Source: Actinomycetes bacterium (lineage in GTDB: Bacteria > Actinomycetota > Actinomycetes > Streptosporangiales > Streptosporangiaceae). From it: DNA of 50,283 nucleotides. Positions within the stretch are counted from its first letter, which is position 1. Every line of letters starts with the position of its first letter. The translations under genes were made by a program, and so were the position numbers. Where the stretch lies: the NCBI GenBank assembly GCA_025964575.1, contig JAOPYO010000185.1, positions 1 through 50,283 on the forward strand. Direction: 5' to 3'. The notes beneath the pieces were generated by a model. The model saw only the letters and a program-made list of their open reading frames with translations, searched no databases and was not told the DNA's origin. This document shows positions 16,901 to 26,747 of the stretch, in pieces.

Positions 16901-19900
16901 GCAGCTGTCCTTCTCTTCCGAGGGCGCCGCCTTCACCGTCGCGACGGTGTCGGGCAACGCCCAGGAGAAGACCGTGCACGCGAGCGGCGTCGTACGCGCC
17001 ACTCAGCGCTGCCGGCTCAAAGCGACGCTCGATGCCGGGGCGATCCGCGCGCGCAGCCAACGTCATCTCGATGGCGCCGGCTGCTACTCGGCGCTGGCGG
17101 CCATGGGCTACCACTACGGCCCGGCGTTCCAGGGCATCGAGGAGGTGTGGATCGGCCCCGACGAGGCGCTCGCCCGCATCAGTCCGACCGAGATGCTCGG
17201 TGACGATGCCGACCGCCACCATTTCCATCCGGTGCTGCTCGACGCCTGCTTCCAGTCACTGCTGACGCCGCAGATCCTGGTGGAACGCGCGGATCCGCAG
17301 GAAACCGGCATCCGCCTGCCGCTGTCGATCGAGGAGGTGCGCGTCGACCCCGTCGGCGGACAGCCGCTCTGGGTGCACGCGACCATCTCGCGACGCGACG
17401 GCGACGAGCTGATCGGCGACATCGCCGTCTACTCCGACGGCGGCGCGCCACTCGGCCGCATCAGCGGTTTCCGCGCGGCCAACATCGAGCAGGCGTCGAC
17501 GACGGTCGGCCTGGGCACGATCGACAACTGGCTGGCGGACCTGACCTGGGTCGACAAGCCGCTCGACACAGGCGAGGGCGAAGCCCTCGTGTCGGCCGCA
17601 CACGATTGGCTGGTCTTCGCCGACGCGCAGGGGGTCGCCGACGAGCTTGCGGCGCTGGTGACCGCACGTGGCGGACGCTGTCATCTGGTGCGCCCGGGCC
17701 GAAGCTACCGGAGGGGGCACGAGCGTCAGGAATCGACGGTCGTGCCGGGCTCCGCCGCGGACCTCGAGCGCCTGTTCGCCGATCTGGGCAAGGATGGCGG
17801 CGCGTCGTTCGGCACCATCGTGCACCTGTGGAACCTCGATCTGCCACCGGTCGACGCGACGGCCCGGCACGAGTTCGGTCAGCACAACAGTGTCGGTACC
17901 TACTCGCTGATCGCGCTCGCCCAATCGCTGCTGTCCGAACAGCCTGGCAGCAGGCTGCACATCGTCACACGCGGAACGCAGGCCGTGGCCGCCGGCGATG
18001 CCGTCGAGCCGCTGGGTGCGCCGGCCTGGGGCATCGGCCGTGTGCTGTGGTACCAGGAGGCGGTCGTCAATCGCGGCAAGCTGATCGACCTCGACCCGGC
18101 CCGGGGCGACGATGCCGCGGCACGACGGGCCGAGGCCGAGGCGTTGCTGCGCGAACTGTCGGTCGACGACGAGGACGAGATCGCACTGCGCGGTAGCCGC
18201 CGCTGCACCAGCCGGCTCGCGCCGGTCGCCGATCTCACCCGTCCGCTGCCGTTGCGCCTGCGCGCCGATGGCAGCTATCTCGTGACCGGCGCGTTCGGCG
18301 CGCTCGGCCGGGTGCTGTGCCGCACGCTCGTCAAGCGGGGCGCGCGCCGGCTGATCCTCGTGGGCCGCAGCAGGTTGTCCGAGCGCAGCGCGTGGCGCGG
18401 GATCGATCCCGATACCACGGTCGGCCGCAACGTGCGTTTTCTCAAGGAGCTGGAAGCACTCGGCGCCCAGACGATCCTGGCGCCACTCGACATCACCGAC
18501 GAGGCGAGCCTGACCGCGTGGCTGGAGGACTATCGACGGCGCGAGTCGCCGCCGATCCGTGGCGTGTTCCACCTCGCCGGCCAGGTCCGCGACACGCTGG
18601 TCCCGGAGATGGACCGGCAGGTCTTCGACGCCGTGCACGATCCCAAGGTCATCGGTGCCTACCTGCTGCATCACCATCTGCGCGACGAGCCGCTCGAGCA
18701 CTTCGTGCTGTTCGCCTCGATCGCCTCGCTGCTGACGACCGCGGGCCAGACCAACTACGCGGCAGGCAACGCCTTCCTGGATGCGCTGGCGCACCACCGC
18801 CGCGCGCGCGGGCTGCCGGCGCTGAGCGTGGACTGGGGTCCATGGGCGACGGGCATGATCGAAGAACTCGGGCTGATCGACCACTATCGCAACAGCCGCG
18901 GAATGAGCTCGCTGTCGCCGGACGCCGGTATGGCCGTGCTCGAGCGCGTCATCGGCCAGGATCGTGCCCAGCTGCTGGTCGCGACGGTCGTCGACTGGCC
19001 GATCTTCCTGGCCTGGTACGCCTCGCCGCCGCCGCTGGTGACCGAACTGGCCGCTGCCGCGGGTGGTTCGTCGTCCAACGAGAACAGCAGCTTCCTCGAC
19101 GCGTTCCGCGACGCCGGCGAGGAGAAACGTCGGCTGCTGCTGACCGAGCGCTTCACCGAGCTGGCCGCCAACGTGCTGCGCGTGAAGACGGAGCAGGTCG
19201 ATCCAGCGGTCAGCCTCAACACGCTGGGTCTGGACTCGCTGCTCGCGATGGAGTTGCGCGCCCGGGTCCATGCCGAGGTCAGGATCGGGTTGCCGGTGGT
19301 GGCCTTGCTGAGCAGCGCCCCGGTCAGCGAGCTGATCGCGCAGTTGCATGACGGCCTGGTCGACCTGGTGGAGACCGATGCCCGCGAGGGCGCCGATGCC
19401 ACGATGATCGAGGTGTTCGGCGACGACCAGCAGTACCCCCTGACCCAGAACCAGAAGGCGTTGTGGTTCCTCAAGCAGCTCAACCCTGACGGCTTCGCCT
19501 ACAACATCGGTGGTGCGGTCGAGGTACGCGTCGAGCTCGATGCCGAGCTCATGTTCGACGCCGTCCGCGCCCTGATCGAGCGCCATCCCAGCCTGCGCGC
19601 CAACTTCGTGCTGGAAAAGGGGCAGGCGGTGCAGAAGATCTCTTCCGAGATCAAGCCGGACATCGCCCTGTTCGACGTCCAGGACAAGGAGTGGGATGAC
19701 ATCCATCAGATGATCATCCGCGAGTACCGCAAGCCCTACGACCTCGAGCACGACCCGCTGGTCCGCTTCCGCCTGTTCAAGCGCGGCAAGGACCGCTGGG
19801 TGATCATGAAGGCCGTCCACCACATCATCTCCGACGCGATCTCAACGTTCACCTTCATCGAGGAACTGCTCGCGGTCTACGAAGGGCTGTGCCAGGGCCG

Positions 19901-22900
19901 CAAAACCGAGCTACCGCCGGTATCCGCGCGCTATCTCGACTTCCTCAACTGGCAGAACCAGTTCCTGGCCGGCCGCGACGCGCAGAAGATGCTCGACTAC
20001 TGGCGAGCTCATCTGCCGGCCGAGGTGCCGATCCTCAACCTGACCACCGACAAGCCCCGTCCGGTCGTCCAGACCCACAACGGCGCGTCCGAGTTCTTCG
20101 TGCTCGACACCGATCTCAGCGCACGCGTCCATACCCTGGCGCGCGAGCACAACGTGACCGTGTTCATGGTGCTGCTGAGCGCCTACTACATCCTGCTGCA
20201 TCGCTATTCCGGACAGGACGACATCATCGTCGGCAGCCCGGTGACGGGCCGCACGCAGGAGGAGTTCGCCTCGGTCTACGGGTACTTCGTCAACCCGCTG
20301 CCGCTGCACGTGAACCTGGCCGGCGGGCCGTCGATCGCCCAGCTGCTGGAGCAGGCCCGCACGACCGTGCTCAACGGCCTGGACAACCAGGAATACCCGT
20401 TCGTACTGCTCGTCGAGAAGCTGGGCCTACAGCACGATCCGAGCCGTTCGGCGGTGTTCCAGGCGATGTTCATCCTGCTCACCCACAAGGTCGCAACAGA
20501 GAAGTACGGCTACCGGCTGGAGTACATCGAGCTGCCCGAGGAGGAGGGACAGTTCGACCTCACCCTGTCGGCCTACGAGGATGAGGCGCAGCGCTTCCAC
20601 TGCGTGTTCAAGTACAACACCGACCTGTTCCTGCCGGAGACGATGCGGCGGCTGGCGTCGCACTACGTCAACCTGCTCGACGCGCTGACCCGCGCGCCCT
20701 CGACACAGCCGATCACCCAGCTGGAAATGCTCGGTTCCCAGGAGCCCGAACGCATCCTCGGCGCGTGGAGCGGGGCCGGCCGGCGGGTCGTCCACGACCT
20801 GCCGGTGCACACGCTGATCAGCAGGGTCGCCGCCGAGCGTCCCGAGGCGATCGCCGTGTCCGCGCCGTCGGAATCGGGCGGCACACAGCGGCTGACCTAT
20901 GCGGAGGTCGAGCGCCGCTCCCGCCGGCTGGCGCACCGGCTGCGGGGGCTGGGGGTCCGGGACGGCGCGGTGGTGGCGCTGTGCCTGGACAAGTCGCCGG
21001 AGCTGATCGTCACCTTGCTGGCGGTGCTCAAGGCCGGTGGCGGCTATCTGCCGCTCGATCCCGACTATCCGGCCGATCGCCTGGCCTACATGGTGCGCAA
21101 TGCCGGCGCCGCGCTTGTCATCGTCGACGGGTCCAGCCGCGAGCACCTTGCCGGGCTGCTGGACGAGGCGCTGACGTTGGACGACCTGCACCGGACCGCC
21201 GATCCGGCCCGCTATCCGGATCCAGAAATGGCCGCGGATGATCCCGAGGTCACGGTCGATATGGACGCCCCCGCCTACGTCATCTACACGTCTGGTTCGA
21301 CCGGCCGGCCCAAGGCGGTGCAGATCAGCCATCGCAATCTCGCCTCGTCGTACAGCGCCTGGCGCGAGGAGTACCGCCTCGACCGCGACGTCCACGTACA
21401 CCTGCAGATGGCGAGCTCGTCGTTCGACGTCTTCACCGGTGACCTGGTCCGTGCGCTGTGCTCCGGCGGCAACCTGGTGTTGATCGGCCGCGAGCTGCTG
21501 TTCAACACGGCACGCCTGTACGAGACGATGCTGGCCGAACAGGTCGACTGCGCCGAGTTCGTGCCGGCGGTCGTCCGCGGCCTGATGAGCCACTGCGAGC
21601 GCGAAGGCAAGCGCCTGGACTTCATGCGCCTGCTGATCGTCGGCTCGGACACGTGGAAGATCGAGGAGTACCAGCGCCTGCATGGCCTGTGCGGCCCGCG
21701 GACACGCCTGGTCAATTCCTACGGGCTCACCGAGGCGACCATCGACAGCGCCTACTTCGAAGGCCCGGTCGACGGGCTGGAGCCGAGCCGGATGGTGCCG
21801 ATCGGCCGGCCGTTCCCGAACAGCGCGCTCTACATCCTCGACGAGCACGGCGAGCCGGTGCCGTCGGGCGTGCCGGGCGAACTGTGGGTAGGCGGCAGTG
21901 GCGTCGCGATCGGCTACGCCGGCGATCCGGAGCAGACCGCGCAACGCTTCGTCACCCTGACGCTGAGCCGTGAGCCCGACGCCGAGCTCGTGCGCCTGTA
22001 CCGCACCGGTGACCTCGCGCGCTGGGACTCCCACGGCCGTGTGCATCTTCTCGGACGCGTCGACACGCAGATCAAGGTACGTGGCCACCGCATCGAGATC
22101 GGCGAGATCGAATCGCAGCTGGCCATCTGGCCGGCCCTGGCGCAGGCAGTGGTCACGGTGTGTCAGGACGCACCCGGCGACACCGTGCTGTGCGCCTACT
22201 GCGTCCCGGCCGCCGGTGCGGCTCTGGACTGGCGCGAGCTGCGCCGGCATCTCGCCGGATATCTGCCGACGTTCATGATCCCGTCGTACTTCATCGAACT
22301 GCCCGAACTGCCGTTGACGCCGAACGGCAAGGTCGACATCGCCGCGCTGCCGGCGCCGAGGTTCGAGGGGGGTGAGGAGACCTACGAGGCGCCGGTGACG
22401 CTCTACGAGATGCGCATGGCAGAGCATTGGAAGTCCCTGCTCGACCTTGAACAGGTCAGCCTGCAGCACGACTTCTTCGAAGTCGGTGGCAGTTCGATCA
22501 AGCTGATCGAACTGATCTACAACCTGCAGATCGAGTTCAACATCACCATCCCCGTCAGCCATCTGTTCAAGGTCACGACCCTGCACGGCATGGCCAGGAC
22601 GGTGGAGCACATCATCACCGGCAGGATCGCCGGTGCCCAGCCCTACCTGCGTTTCAACGTCGGCCACGGGCAGACGATCTTCTGCTTCCCCCCGGCCGGC
22701 GGCCATGGCCTGGTCTACCGCCAGTTCGCCGCGCACCTGCCGGAGTACCAGTTCGTCGCGTTCAACTACCTGACCGGCGACGATAAGGTGGCGCGCTATG
22801 CCGACCTGATCGAGTCCGTCCAGACCGAGGGCCCCTGCATCCTGTTCGGTTATTCGCTCGGCGGCAATCTCGCGTTCGAGGTGGCCAAGGAGCTCGAGCG

Positions 22901-23324
22901 CCGCGGACGCGAAGTGCCGAACGTGGTCATCATGGACTCGTACCGCATTCCCGAGTCCTTCGTGCTCGGCAGTGAGCACGTCGAAGCCTTCGAGCACGAG
23001 CTCAGCGAGCATCTGCGCAAGCACACCGGCTCGGAGATCGTCGCCCAGGAAACGCTCGAGCAGGCCAGGGAGTACGTCCATTTCTGCAGCCGTACGCCGA
23101 ACCTCGGGGTGATCACCGCCACGGTCAGCGTGATCTCCGACGAGGAGAAGGTGGCGTTCTACGCCGCCGACGAGCGCGGCACCTGGCACGGCAGCTCGGC
23201 CACGCACACCGCGGTGTTCCGCGGTTTCGGCACGCACGCCGAAATGCTCGACCACGAGTACATCGCGAGCAACGCGAACCTGGCGCGCGACATTCTGGCG
23301 GGAGGCGAGACGCATGTCGCGTGA
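13941..23324 (+). CDS. ftdB: PTM hybrid PKS-NRPS megasynthase (FtdB-like)
   Basis: The protein has about 3127 residues; GTG 13941 has AAGGA 8 nt upstream. Domains in order: KS (Cys184 in DTACSSS, His319, His359), AT (GHSTGE Ser638, His741), DH (His936 in LSDHRIQG, Asp1101), KR (TGAFGALG at about 1450, Tyr1606 in YAAGN), ACP (LGLDSLLA, Ser1766), C (HHIISDA, His1960-1961), A (TSGSTG at about 2450), PCP (GGSSIKL, Ser2852) and TE (GYSLGG Ser2972, probable His3099). No ER. The specificity code read by alignment to GrsA is D-V-G-E-I-G-S-I-D, the known L-ornithine code. In PTM systems this one module builds two polyene chains iteratively, joins both to ornithine and releases a tetramic acid. It overlaps ftdC by 11 nt. 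Confidence 0.92.
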   Translation: MTDSSNAASRDKVAIIGIGCRLPGSASDYRAFWQNLINGRDCITRTPADRYDVATLGSRDKAKPGRLIGGRGGYIDGFDEFDPAFFGISPREADHMDPQQRKLLEVAWEALEDGGQKPAELAGHDVGVFVGAFTLDYKILQFADLSFDTLAAHTATGTMMTMVSNRISYCFDFRGPSVSIDTACSSSLVAMHLACQSLCRGETSLALAGGTLLHMTPQYTIAETKGGFLSPEGRSCTFDASANGYVRAEGVGVVALKRLEDSLRDGDPIHAVIIGSGVNQDGRTNGITVPNPDAQVTLIERVCAEAGIEPGSLQYIEAHGTSTPVGDPIEANALGRALSIGRKPGAKCYVGSVKTNIGHTESAAGIAGLIKTVLCLKHRKIPPHINLEQINPDIDLASLPYEIPTRPTDWPEHEGPARAGVNSFGFGGTNAHVLLEEAPVLCSPGGRPAGPRPGYTILPLTARDPVVFPELVKGIRQELAGVDGTAVSLSDLGYTLAHRRQHLESRLSIVYSSRASLDEGLAAYLGGEAHPHVLLDQQRDGRQRRLVWVFTGMGPQWWAMGRQLFESEPVYREAVERCDREIGKLTGWSLVEELGADEADSKMSETWLAQPANFAVQVGLAALWRRYGVQPDAMVGHSTGEVAAFYEAGVYTLEDAVKVVVHRSRLQQKLVGTGTMLAVSLSEAEAVRRVRPYGDRVSVAAVNSPTAITLAGDEDALARLAAELQAEQIFARLLSVRVPYHSARMELIKDELLSSLAGLEPRAARVPLYLTGQEGVAHGTELDAGYWWKNVRGSVHFRAAIDRLVDDGYSLFHEIGPHPVLGHSIQECLDSRNAEGRTLPSIRRQEDEAARFTTSLATLHNLGVDIGWDVLHPAGSPVRLPRYPWKRDRYWVEPRPVEQIRLGQLDHPLLGRRMANAEPTWEAKLDTERMPYLSDHRIQGSVLFPAAGYLEMATQAVRAMTGGTEATLADIELRKALFLPDGEVRTVQLSFSSEGAAFTVATVSGNAQEKTVHASGVVRATQRCRLKATLDAGAIRARSQRHLDGAGCYSALAAMGYHYGPAFQGIEEVWIGPDEALARISPTEMLGDDADRHHFHPVLLDACFQSLLTPQILVERADPQETGIRLPLSIEEVRVDPVGGQPLWVHATISRRDGDELIGDIAVYSDGGAPLGRISGFRAANIEQASTTVGLGTIDNWLADLTWVDKPLDTGEGEALVSAAHDWLVFADAQGVADELAALVTARGGRCHLVRPGRSYRRGHERQESTVVPGSAADLERLFADLGKDGGASFGTIVHLWNLDLPPVDATARHEFGQHNSVGTYSLIALAQSLLSEQPGSRLHIVTRGTQAVAAGDAVEPLGAPAWGIGRVLWYQEAVVNRGKLIDLDPARGDDAAARRAEAEALLRELSVDDEDEIALRGSRRCTSRLAPVADLTRPLPLRLRADGSYLVTGAFGALGRVLCRTLVKRGARRLILVGRSRLSERSAWRGIDPDTTVGRNVRFLKELEALGAQTILAPLDITDEASLTAWLEDYRRRESPPIRGVFHLAGQVRDTLVPEMDRQVFDAVHDPKVIGAYLLHHHLRDEPLEHFVLFASIASLLTTAGQTNYAAGNAFLDALAHHRRARGLPALSVDWGPWATGMIEELGLIDHYRNSRGMSSLSPDAGMAVLERVIGQDRAQLLVATVVDWPIFLAWYASPPPLVTELAAAAGGSSSNENSSFLDAFRDAGEEKRRLLLTERFTELAANVLRVKTEQVDPAVSLNTLGLDSLLAMELRARVHAEVRIGLPVVALLSSAPVSELIAQLHDGLVDLVETDAREGADATMIEVFGDDQQYPLTQNQKALWFLKQLNPDGFAYNIGGAVEVRVELDAELMFDAVRALIERHPSLRANFVLEKGQAVQKISSEIKPDIALFDVQDKEWDDIHQMIIREYRKPYDLEHDPLVRFRLFKRGKDRWVIMKAVHHIISDAISTFTFIEELLAVYEGLCQGRKTELPPVSARYLDFLNWQNQFLAGRDAQKMLDYWRAHLPAEVPILNLTTDKPRPVVQTHNGASEFFVLDTDLSARVHTLAREHNVTVFMVLLSAYYILLHRYSGQDDIIVGSPVTGRTQEEFASVYGYFVNPLPLHVNLAGGPSIAQLLEQARTTVLNGLDNQEYPFVLLVEKLGLQHDPSRSAVFQAMFILLTHKVATEKYGYRLEYIELPEEEGQFDLTLSAYEDEAQRFHCVFKYNTDLFLPETMRRLASHYVNLLDALTRAPSTQPITQLEMLGSQEPERILGAWSGAGRRVVHDLPVHTLISRVAAERPEAIAVSAPSESGGTQRLTYAEVERRSRRLAHRLRGLGVRDGAVVALCLDKSPELIVTLLAVLKAGGGYLPLDPDYPADRLAYMVRNAGAALVIVDGSSREHLAGLLDEALTLDDLHRTADPARYPDPEMAADDPEVTVDMDAPAYVIYTSGSTGRPKAVQISHRNLASSYSAWREEYRLDRDVHVHLQMASSSFDVFTGDLVRALCSGGNLVLIGRELLFNTARLYETMLAEQVDCAEFVPAVVRGLMSHCEREGKRLDFMRLLIVGSDTWKIEEYQRLHGLCGPRTRLVNSYGLTEATIDSAYFEGPVDGLEPSRMVPIGRPFPNSALYILDEHGEPVPSGVPGELWVGGSGVAIGYAGDPEQTAQRFVTLTLSREPDAELVRLYRTGDLARWDSHGRVHLLGRVDTQIKVRGHRIEIGEIESQLAIWPALAQAVVTVCQDAPGDTVLCAYCVPAAGAALDWRELRRHLAGYLPTFMIPSYFIELPELPLTPNGKVDIAALPAPRFEGGEETYEAPVTLYEMRMAEHWKSLLDLEQVSLQHDFFEVGGSSIKLIELIYNLQIEFNITIPVSHLFKVTTLHGMARTVEHIITGRIAGAQPYLRFNVGHGQTIFCFPPAGGHGLVYRQFAAHLPEYQFVAFNYLTGDDKVARYADLIESVQTEGPCILFGYSLGGNLAFEVAKELERRGREVPNVVIMDSYRIPESFVLGSEHVEAFEHELSEHLRKHTGSEIVAQETLEQAREYVHFCSRTPNLGVITATVSVISDEEKVAFYAADERGTWHGSSATHTAVFRGFGTHAEMLDHEYIASNANLARDILAGGETHVA

Positions 23325-24978
23325 CACCGGACCGGACTGGAGCACCCGCGACCGCGCTCCAGGCGGCAAGCCCCGGGTCATCATCATCGGCGCGGGCGTC
23401 GGCGGCATGGCCACCGGCTGCTATGCGCAGATGAGCGGTATGGAGACCCGCATCTTCGAAAAGCACGTACTGCCCGGAGGCTGCTGCACGGCCTGGTCGC
23501 GCGAGGGCTACATCTTCGACTACTGCATCGAATGGCTGATCGGCACCGGCGCCGGCAACGACGCCAACCAGGTGTGGCGCGAGCTCGGAGCGCTCGACGG
23601 CAAAACGATCACGAACTTCGACGTGTTCAACAAGGTCGTCGACGAGAAGGGCCGGTCGGTGACGTTCTACAACGATCCCGATCGGTTGGAGCGGCACCTG
23701 CTGGAGATCTCGCCGGTTGACGCGCCGCTGATCCGGTCGTTCTGCCGCGACCTGAGGCGGTTCATCAACATCAACCTGTACCCGTTCCTGAAGCCGCCGC
23801 CGCTGAAGACGCCGCGCGAGAAGGTCAGAACCCTGCTCGCAGTCCTCCCGGCGTTCCGTCTCTTCTGGCGCACCGCCGCGACGCAGATGCACACCTTCGC
23901 CGACAAGTTCCAGGACCCGCTGCTGCGCCGCGCGTTCCGCAACATCTTCTTCCAGGATCACGAACTCTTCCCGCTGCTGCCGTACCTGTTCAACATGGCC
24001 GGCGCCTACAACCACAACGCCGGCTTCCCGCAGGGCGGATCGCTGGGACTGTCGCGTTCGATCGAGGAGCGCTACACGTCGCTGGGCGGCGTGATCACCT
24101 ACCGTACGCGCGTCGACAGAGTGCTGATCGAGGACGGCCGTGCGGTCGGTGTGGAGCTCAAGGGCGGGGCGCGGCACTACGCCGACCACATCATCTCGGC
24201 CTGCGACGGTTACACCACGATCTACGGCTTGCTGGACGGGCGGTACACCAGCCCGAGGATCGACAAGCTCTACAACGACATGCTGAACAAGCCAGGCATC
24301 CTGTACCCGGGCGTGGTCTCGGCCTTCGTCGGCATCAAGGGCGACTTCGACCCTGACGATGCGCACAGCACGACCTACCTGCTGTCCGGGGAGGGCACCG
24401 AGCTGCCGAGCGCGCTGCAGAACAGCCTGGTGGTGCAGCTGCGCTCGCGCTACGCGGACGGCTTCGCACCGCCCGGAAAGTCGGTGATCCACTGCACCTA
24501 CTTCAGCGATTTCACCTACTGGAAGACGCTGCGCAGTAGTAACCGCAGGGAGTACTGGGAGCAGAAGCGTAAGGTCGCCGACTTCGTGCGGGGCTTCCTG
24601 GAGCGGCGCTATCCGGGCATCGGCGAGCGCATCGAGCTGGTCAACGTGGCGTCGCCGGCGACGACCGAGCGCTACACGGGCAACTTCAACGGCAGCATCC
24701 TCGCCTGGAAGGCCTTCTCCGACGCCGACGACCTGGTGACCAAGCTGGTCAACAAGGACCGTATGCGGCTGCCGGGCCTGCACGGCTTCTCCATGGCCGG
24801 CCAGTGGGCCGGCATGGGCGGCCTGATCCGTACCGCGTCGACCGGCCGCTTCGTCACCCAGTACCTGTGCGAGGAACTGGGGCTGGAGTTCAAGGCCTGG
24901 GAGAGCTCCGGCCATGAAGCCTGGCACCGCGACAAGCTGGGCCATCTGCCCCAACTCAACGAGTGGCCCGTGAAGTAG
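23314..24978 (+). CDS. ftdC: PTM FAD-dependent cyclase/oxidoreductase, phytoene-dehydrogenase-like (FtdC-like)
   Basis: The protein has 554 residues. The ATG lies inside the end of ftdB, with GGGAGG about 9 nt upstream. The N-terminal Rossmann motif RVIIIGAGVGGMATGCYAQM and PGGCCTAW are typical of CrtI/phytoene dehydrogenase-like flavoenzymes. QGGSLGLSRSIEERY and a C-terminal FSMAGQWAGMGGLIRTA complete the FAD fold. In PTM pathways these enzymes close five-membered carbocycles on the polyene tetramate. A paralogue follows directly. Which ring each one forms cannot be read from sequence. Confidence 0.88.
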   Translation: MSRDTGPDWSTRDRAPGGKPRVIIIGAGVGGMATGCYAQMSGMETRIFEKHVLPGGCCTAWSREGYIFDYCIEWLIGTGAGNDANQVWRELGALDGKTITNFDVFNKVVDEKGRSVTFYNDPDRLERHLLEISPVDAPLIRSFCRDLRRFININLYPFLKPPPLKTPREKVRTLLAVLPAFRLFWRTAATQMHTFADKFQDPLLRRAFRNIFFQDHELFPLLPYLFNMAGAYNHNAGFPQGGSLGLSRSIEERYTSLGGVITYRTRVDRVLIEDGRAVGVELKGGARHYADHIISACDGYTTIYGLLDGRYTSPRIDKLYNDMLNKPGILYPGVVSAFVGIKGDFDPDDAHSTTYLLSGEGTELPSALQNSLVVQLRSRYADGFAPPGKSVIHCTYFSDFTYWKTLRSSNRREYWEQKRKVADFVRGFLERRYPGIGERIELVNVASPATTERYTGNFNGSILAWKAFSDADDLVTKLVNKDRMRLPGLHGFSMAGQWAGMGGLIRTASTGRFVTQYLCEELGLEFKAWESSGHEAWHRDKLGHLPQLNEWPVK

Positions 24979-25007
24979 ACGACCGCCGGGTGAACATCGA
25001 GGAGGCC

Positions 25008-26747
25008 ATGGACGTGTCACGGTTGAAGCGGAACAGAGAAACAATGATCATCATCGGCGCCGGCCTTGGTGGCTTGTCCACCGGCTGCTACGCGCAGATG
25101 AACGGGTACAAGACCCGGATCTTCGAGATGCACGAGATCCCAGGCGGTTGCTGTACGGCCTGGGACCGCGGCGACTTCACGTTCGACTGCTGCATCAGCT
25201 GGTTACTCGGCAACGGGCCCGGCAACGAGATGCACCAGATCTGGCTCGAACTCGGCGCGCTACAGGGCAAACAGATGCGCCACTTCGACGTGTTCAACAT
25301 CGTGCGAGGGCGTGACGGCCGAGCGGTCTACTTCTACTCCGACCCGGACCGGCTCGAGGCGCACCTGCTCGACATCTCGCCCGCCGACGCCAGGCTGATC
25401 CGGGATTTCTGCGACGGTCTGCGCAAGTTCAGAAAGTGCCTGGCCGTCTATCCCTTCCTCAAACCGGTCGGCTTGATGGGGCGGCTCGAGCGCTGGCGAA
25501 TGCTGGCCTCCTTCATCCCGTACGTCAACGTCATCCGCAAATCGATCACCGTGCTGATGACGGACTACTCGGCGAAGTTCAAGGATCCGCTGCTGCGCGA
25601 GGCCTTCAATTTCATCCTTTACGAGAAGCACCCGGCGTTCCCGGTGCTGCCGTTCTATTTCCAGCTGGCCTCGCACGCGAATCTGTCGGCCGGCGTGCCT
25701 GAGGGCGGTTCGCTCGGGTTGGCGAGGTCGATCGAGCAGCGCTACCGGCGGCTCGGCGGTGAGGTGACCTACAACACCAAGGTCGAGGAGGTGCTGGTCG
25801 AGAACGACCGTGCGGTCGGCGTACGTCTCAGCGACGGGCGCGAGTTCCGTGCCGACATCGTGGTCTCGGCCTGCGACGGCCACACCACGACGATGAAGTT
25901 CCTCAAGGGCCGCTATCTCAACGAGACGTACCGGCATCTTTACACCAGGACCATCACCGAGCCGGGCATGGTGTTCCCCGGCTACTTCAGCCTGTTCCTC
26001 GGCCTCAAGCGCGCCTTCCCCGAGGTCGAGCCCTGCACGACCTACCTGCTCAACGACGCCGAGGCGGCCGACATGATCGGCATCCGCCATCCGAGCATCA
26101 ACGTGCAGTTCCGCAGCAGGCACTACCCGGAACTGTCGCCGCAGGAGACAACCATCGTCTATGCCACCTATTTCTGCGACATCGCCCCCTGGCGCGCCAT
26201 GAACGAAGGGCCGGAACAGGCCAGTCGCGTGCGCAAGGGCGAGGAACTGCACACCCTTCCGGTGCGGCGTGGGCGTGACTACTACGCCGCCAAGCGCCGG
26301 GTGAGAAACGCGCTCCTGGAGTTCCTGGACCAGCGCTACCCGGGACTCAAGGACGCGGTCGCCGTGCGCGACGTGTCGAGCCCGCTCACCCAGGTCCGTT
26401 ACACCGGCAACTACGACGGGACCGTGCTGGGCTGGCAGCCGTTCGTGGAGAGTGGCGAAACCCTGGAGGAACTGGTCAAGAAACACGGTCCGGGGCTGCC
26501 CGGATTGGAGAACTTCTACATGTCGGGTGTGTGGGCGACGACGGGCGGCTTGATCCGCGCCGCGGCCGCGGGCCGGCACGTCATGCAGTTCATCTGCCGC
26601 GAAGACGGCAAGGTTTTCACCGCCGACATCGACGAGACAGGGCCGCTGCCGACCCACCTCATCGTCCCCGTAGGGGCGCGGCCATCCTCCTTCGGCATCG
26701 CCCCGGGGTTTCCAGCAACCGTCACATCGACAAGGAGCATGACATGA
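25008..26747 (+). CDS. ftdD: Second PTM FAD-dependent oxidoreductase, phytoene-dehydrogenase-like (FtdD-like)
   Basis: The protein has 579 residues; ATG 25008 is preceded by GAGGAGG. It carries MIIIGAGLGGLSTGCYAQMN, PGGCCTAWDRGDF, EGGSLGLARSIEQRYRRLGG and the C-terminal FYMSGVWATTGGLIRAAA, clearly paralogous to the preceding gene. An insertion around EELHTLPVRRGRDYYAAKRR and a C-terminal extension make it longer. Having two such enzymes is characteristic of PTM clusters with two five-membered rings (5-5-6). The stop overlaps ftdE as ATGA. Confidence 0.88.
   Translation: MDVSRLKRNRETMIIIGAGLGGLSTGCYAQMNGYKTRIFEMHEIPGGCCTAWDRGDFTFDCCISWLLGNGPGNEMHQIWLELGALQGKQMRHFDVFNIVRGRDGRAVYFYSDPDRLEAHLLDISPADARLIRDFCDGLRKFRKCLAVYPFLKPVGLMGRLERWRMLASFIPYVNVIRKSITVLMTDYSAKFKDPLLREAFNFILYEKHPAFPVLPFYFQLASHANLSAGVPEGGSLGLARSIEQRYRRLGGEVTYNTKVEEVLVENDRAVGVRLSDGREFRADIVVSACDGHTTTMKFLKGRYLNETYRHLYTRTITEPGMVFPGYFSLFLGLKRAFPEVEPCTTYLLNDAEAADMIGIRHPSINVQFRSRHYPELSPQETTIVYATYFCDIAPWRAMNEGPEQASRVRKGEELHTLPVRRGRDYYAAKRRVRNALLEFLDQRYPGLKDAVAVRDVSSPLTQVRYTGNYDGTVLGWQPFVESGETLEELVKKHGPGLPGLENFYMSGVWATTGGLIRAAAAGRHVMQFICREDGKVFTADIDETGPLPTHLIVPVGARPSSFGIAPGFPATVTSTRSMT

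Noticed and set aside
14532..23414. Very long open frames on the - strand across the PTM synthase (14532-16409, 17256-19823, 20427-23414)
   Set aside because: They are mirror frames of high-GC coding DNA: Arg/Gln/His/Gly-rich text without domains, fully antisense to a gene with clear domain motifs.
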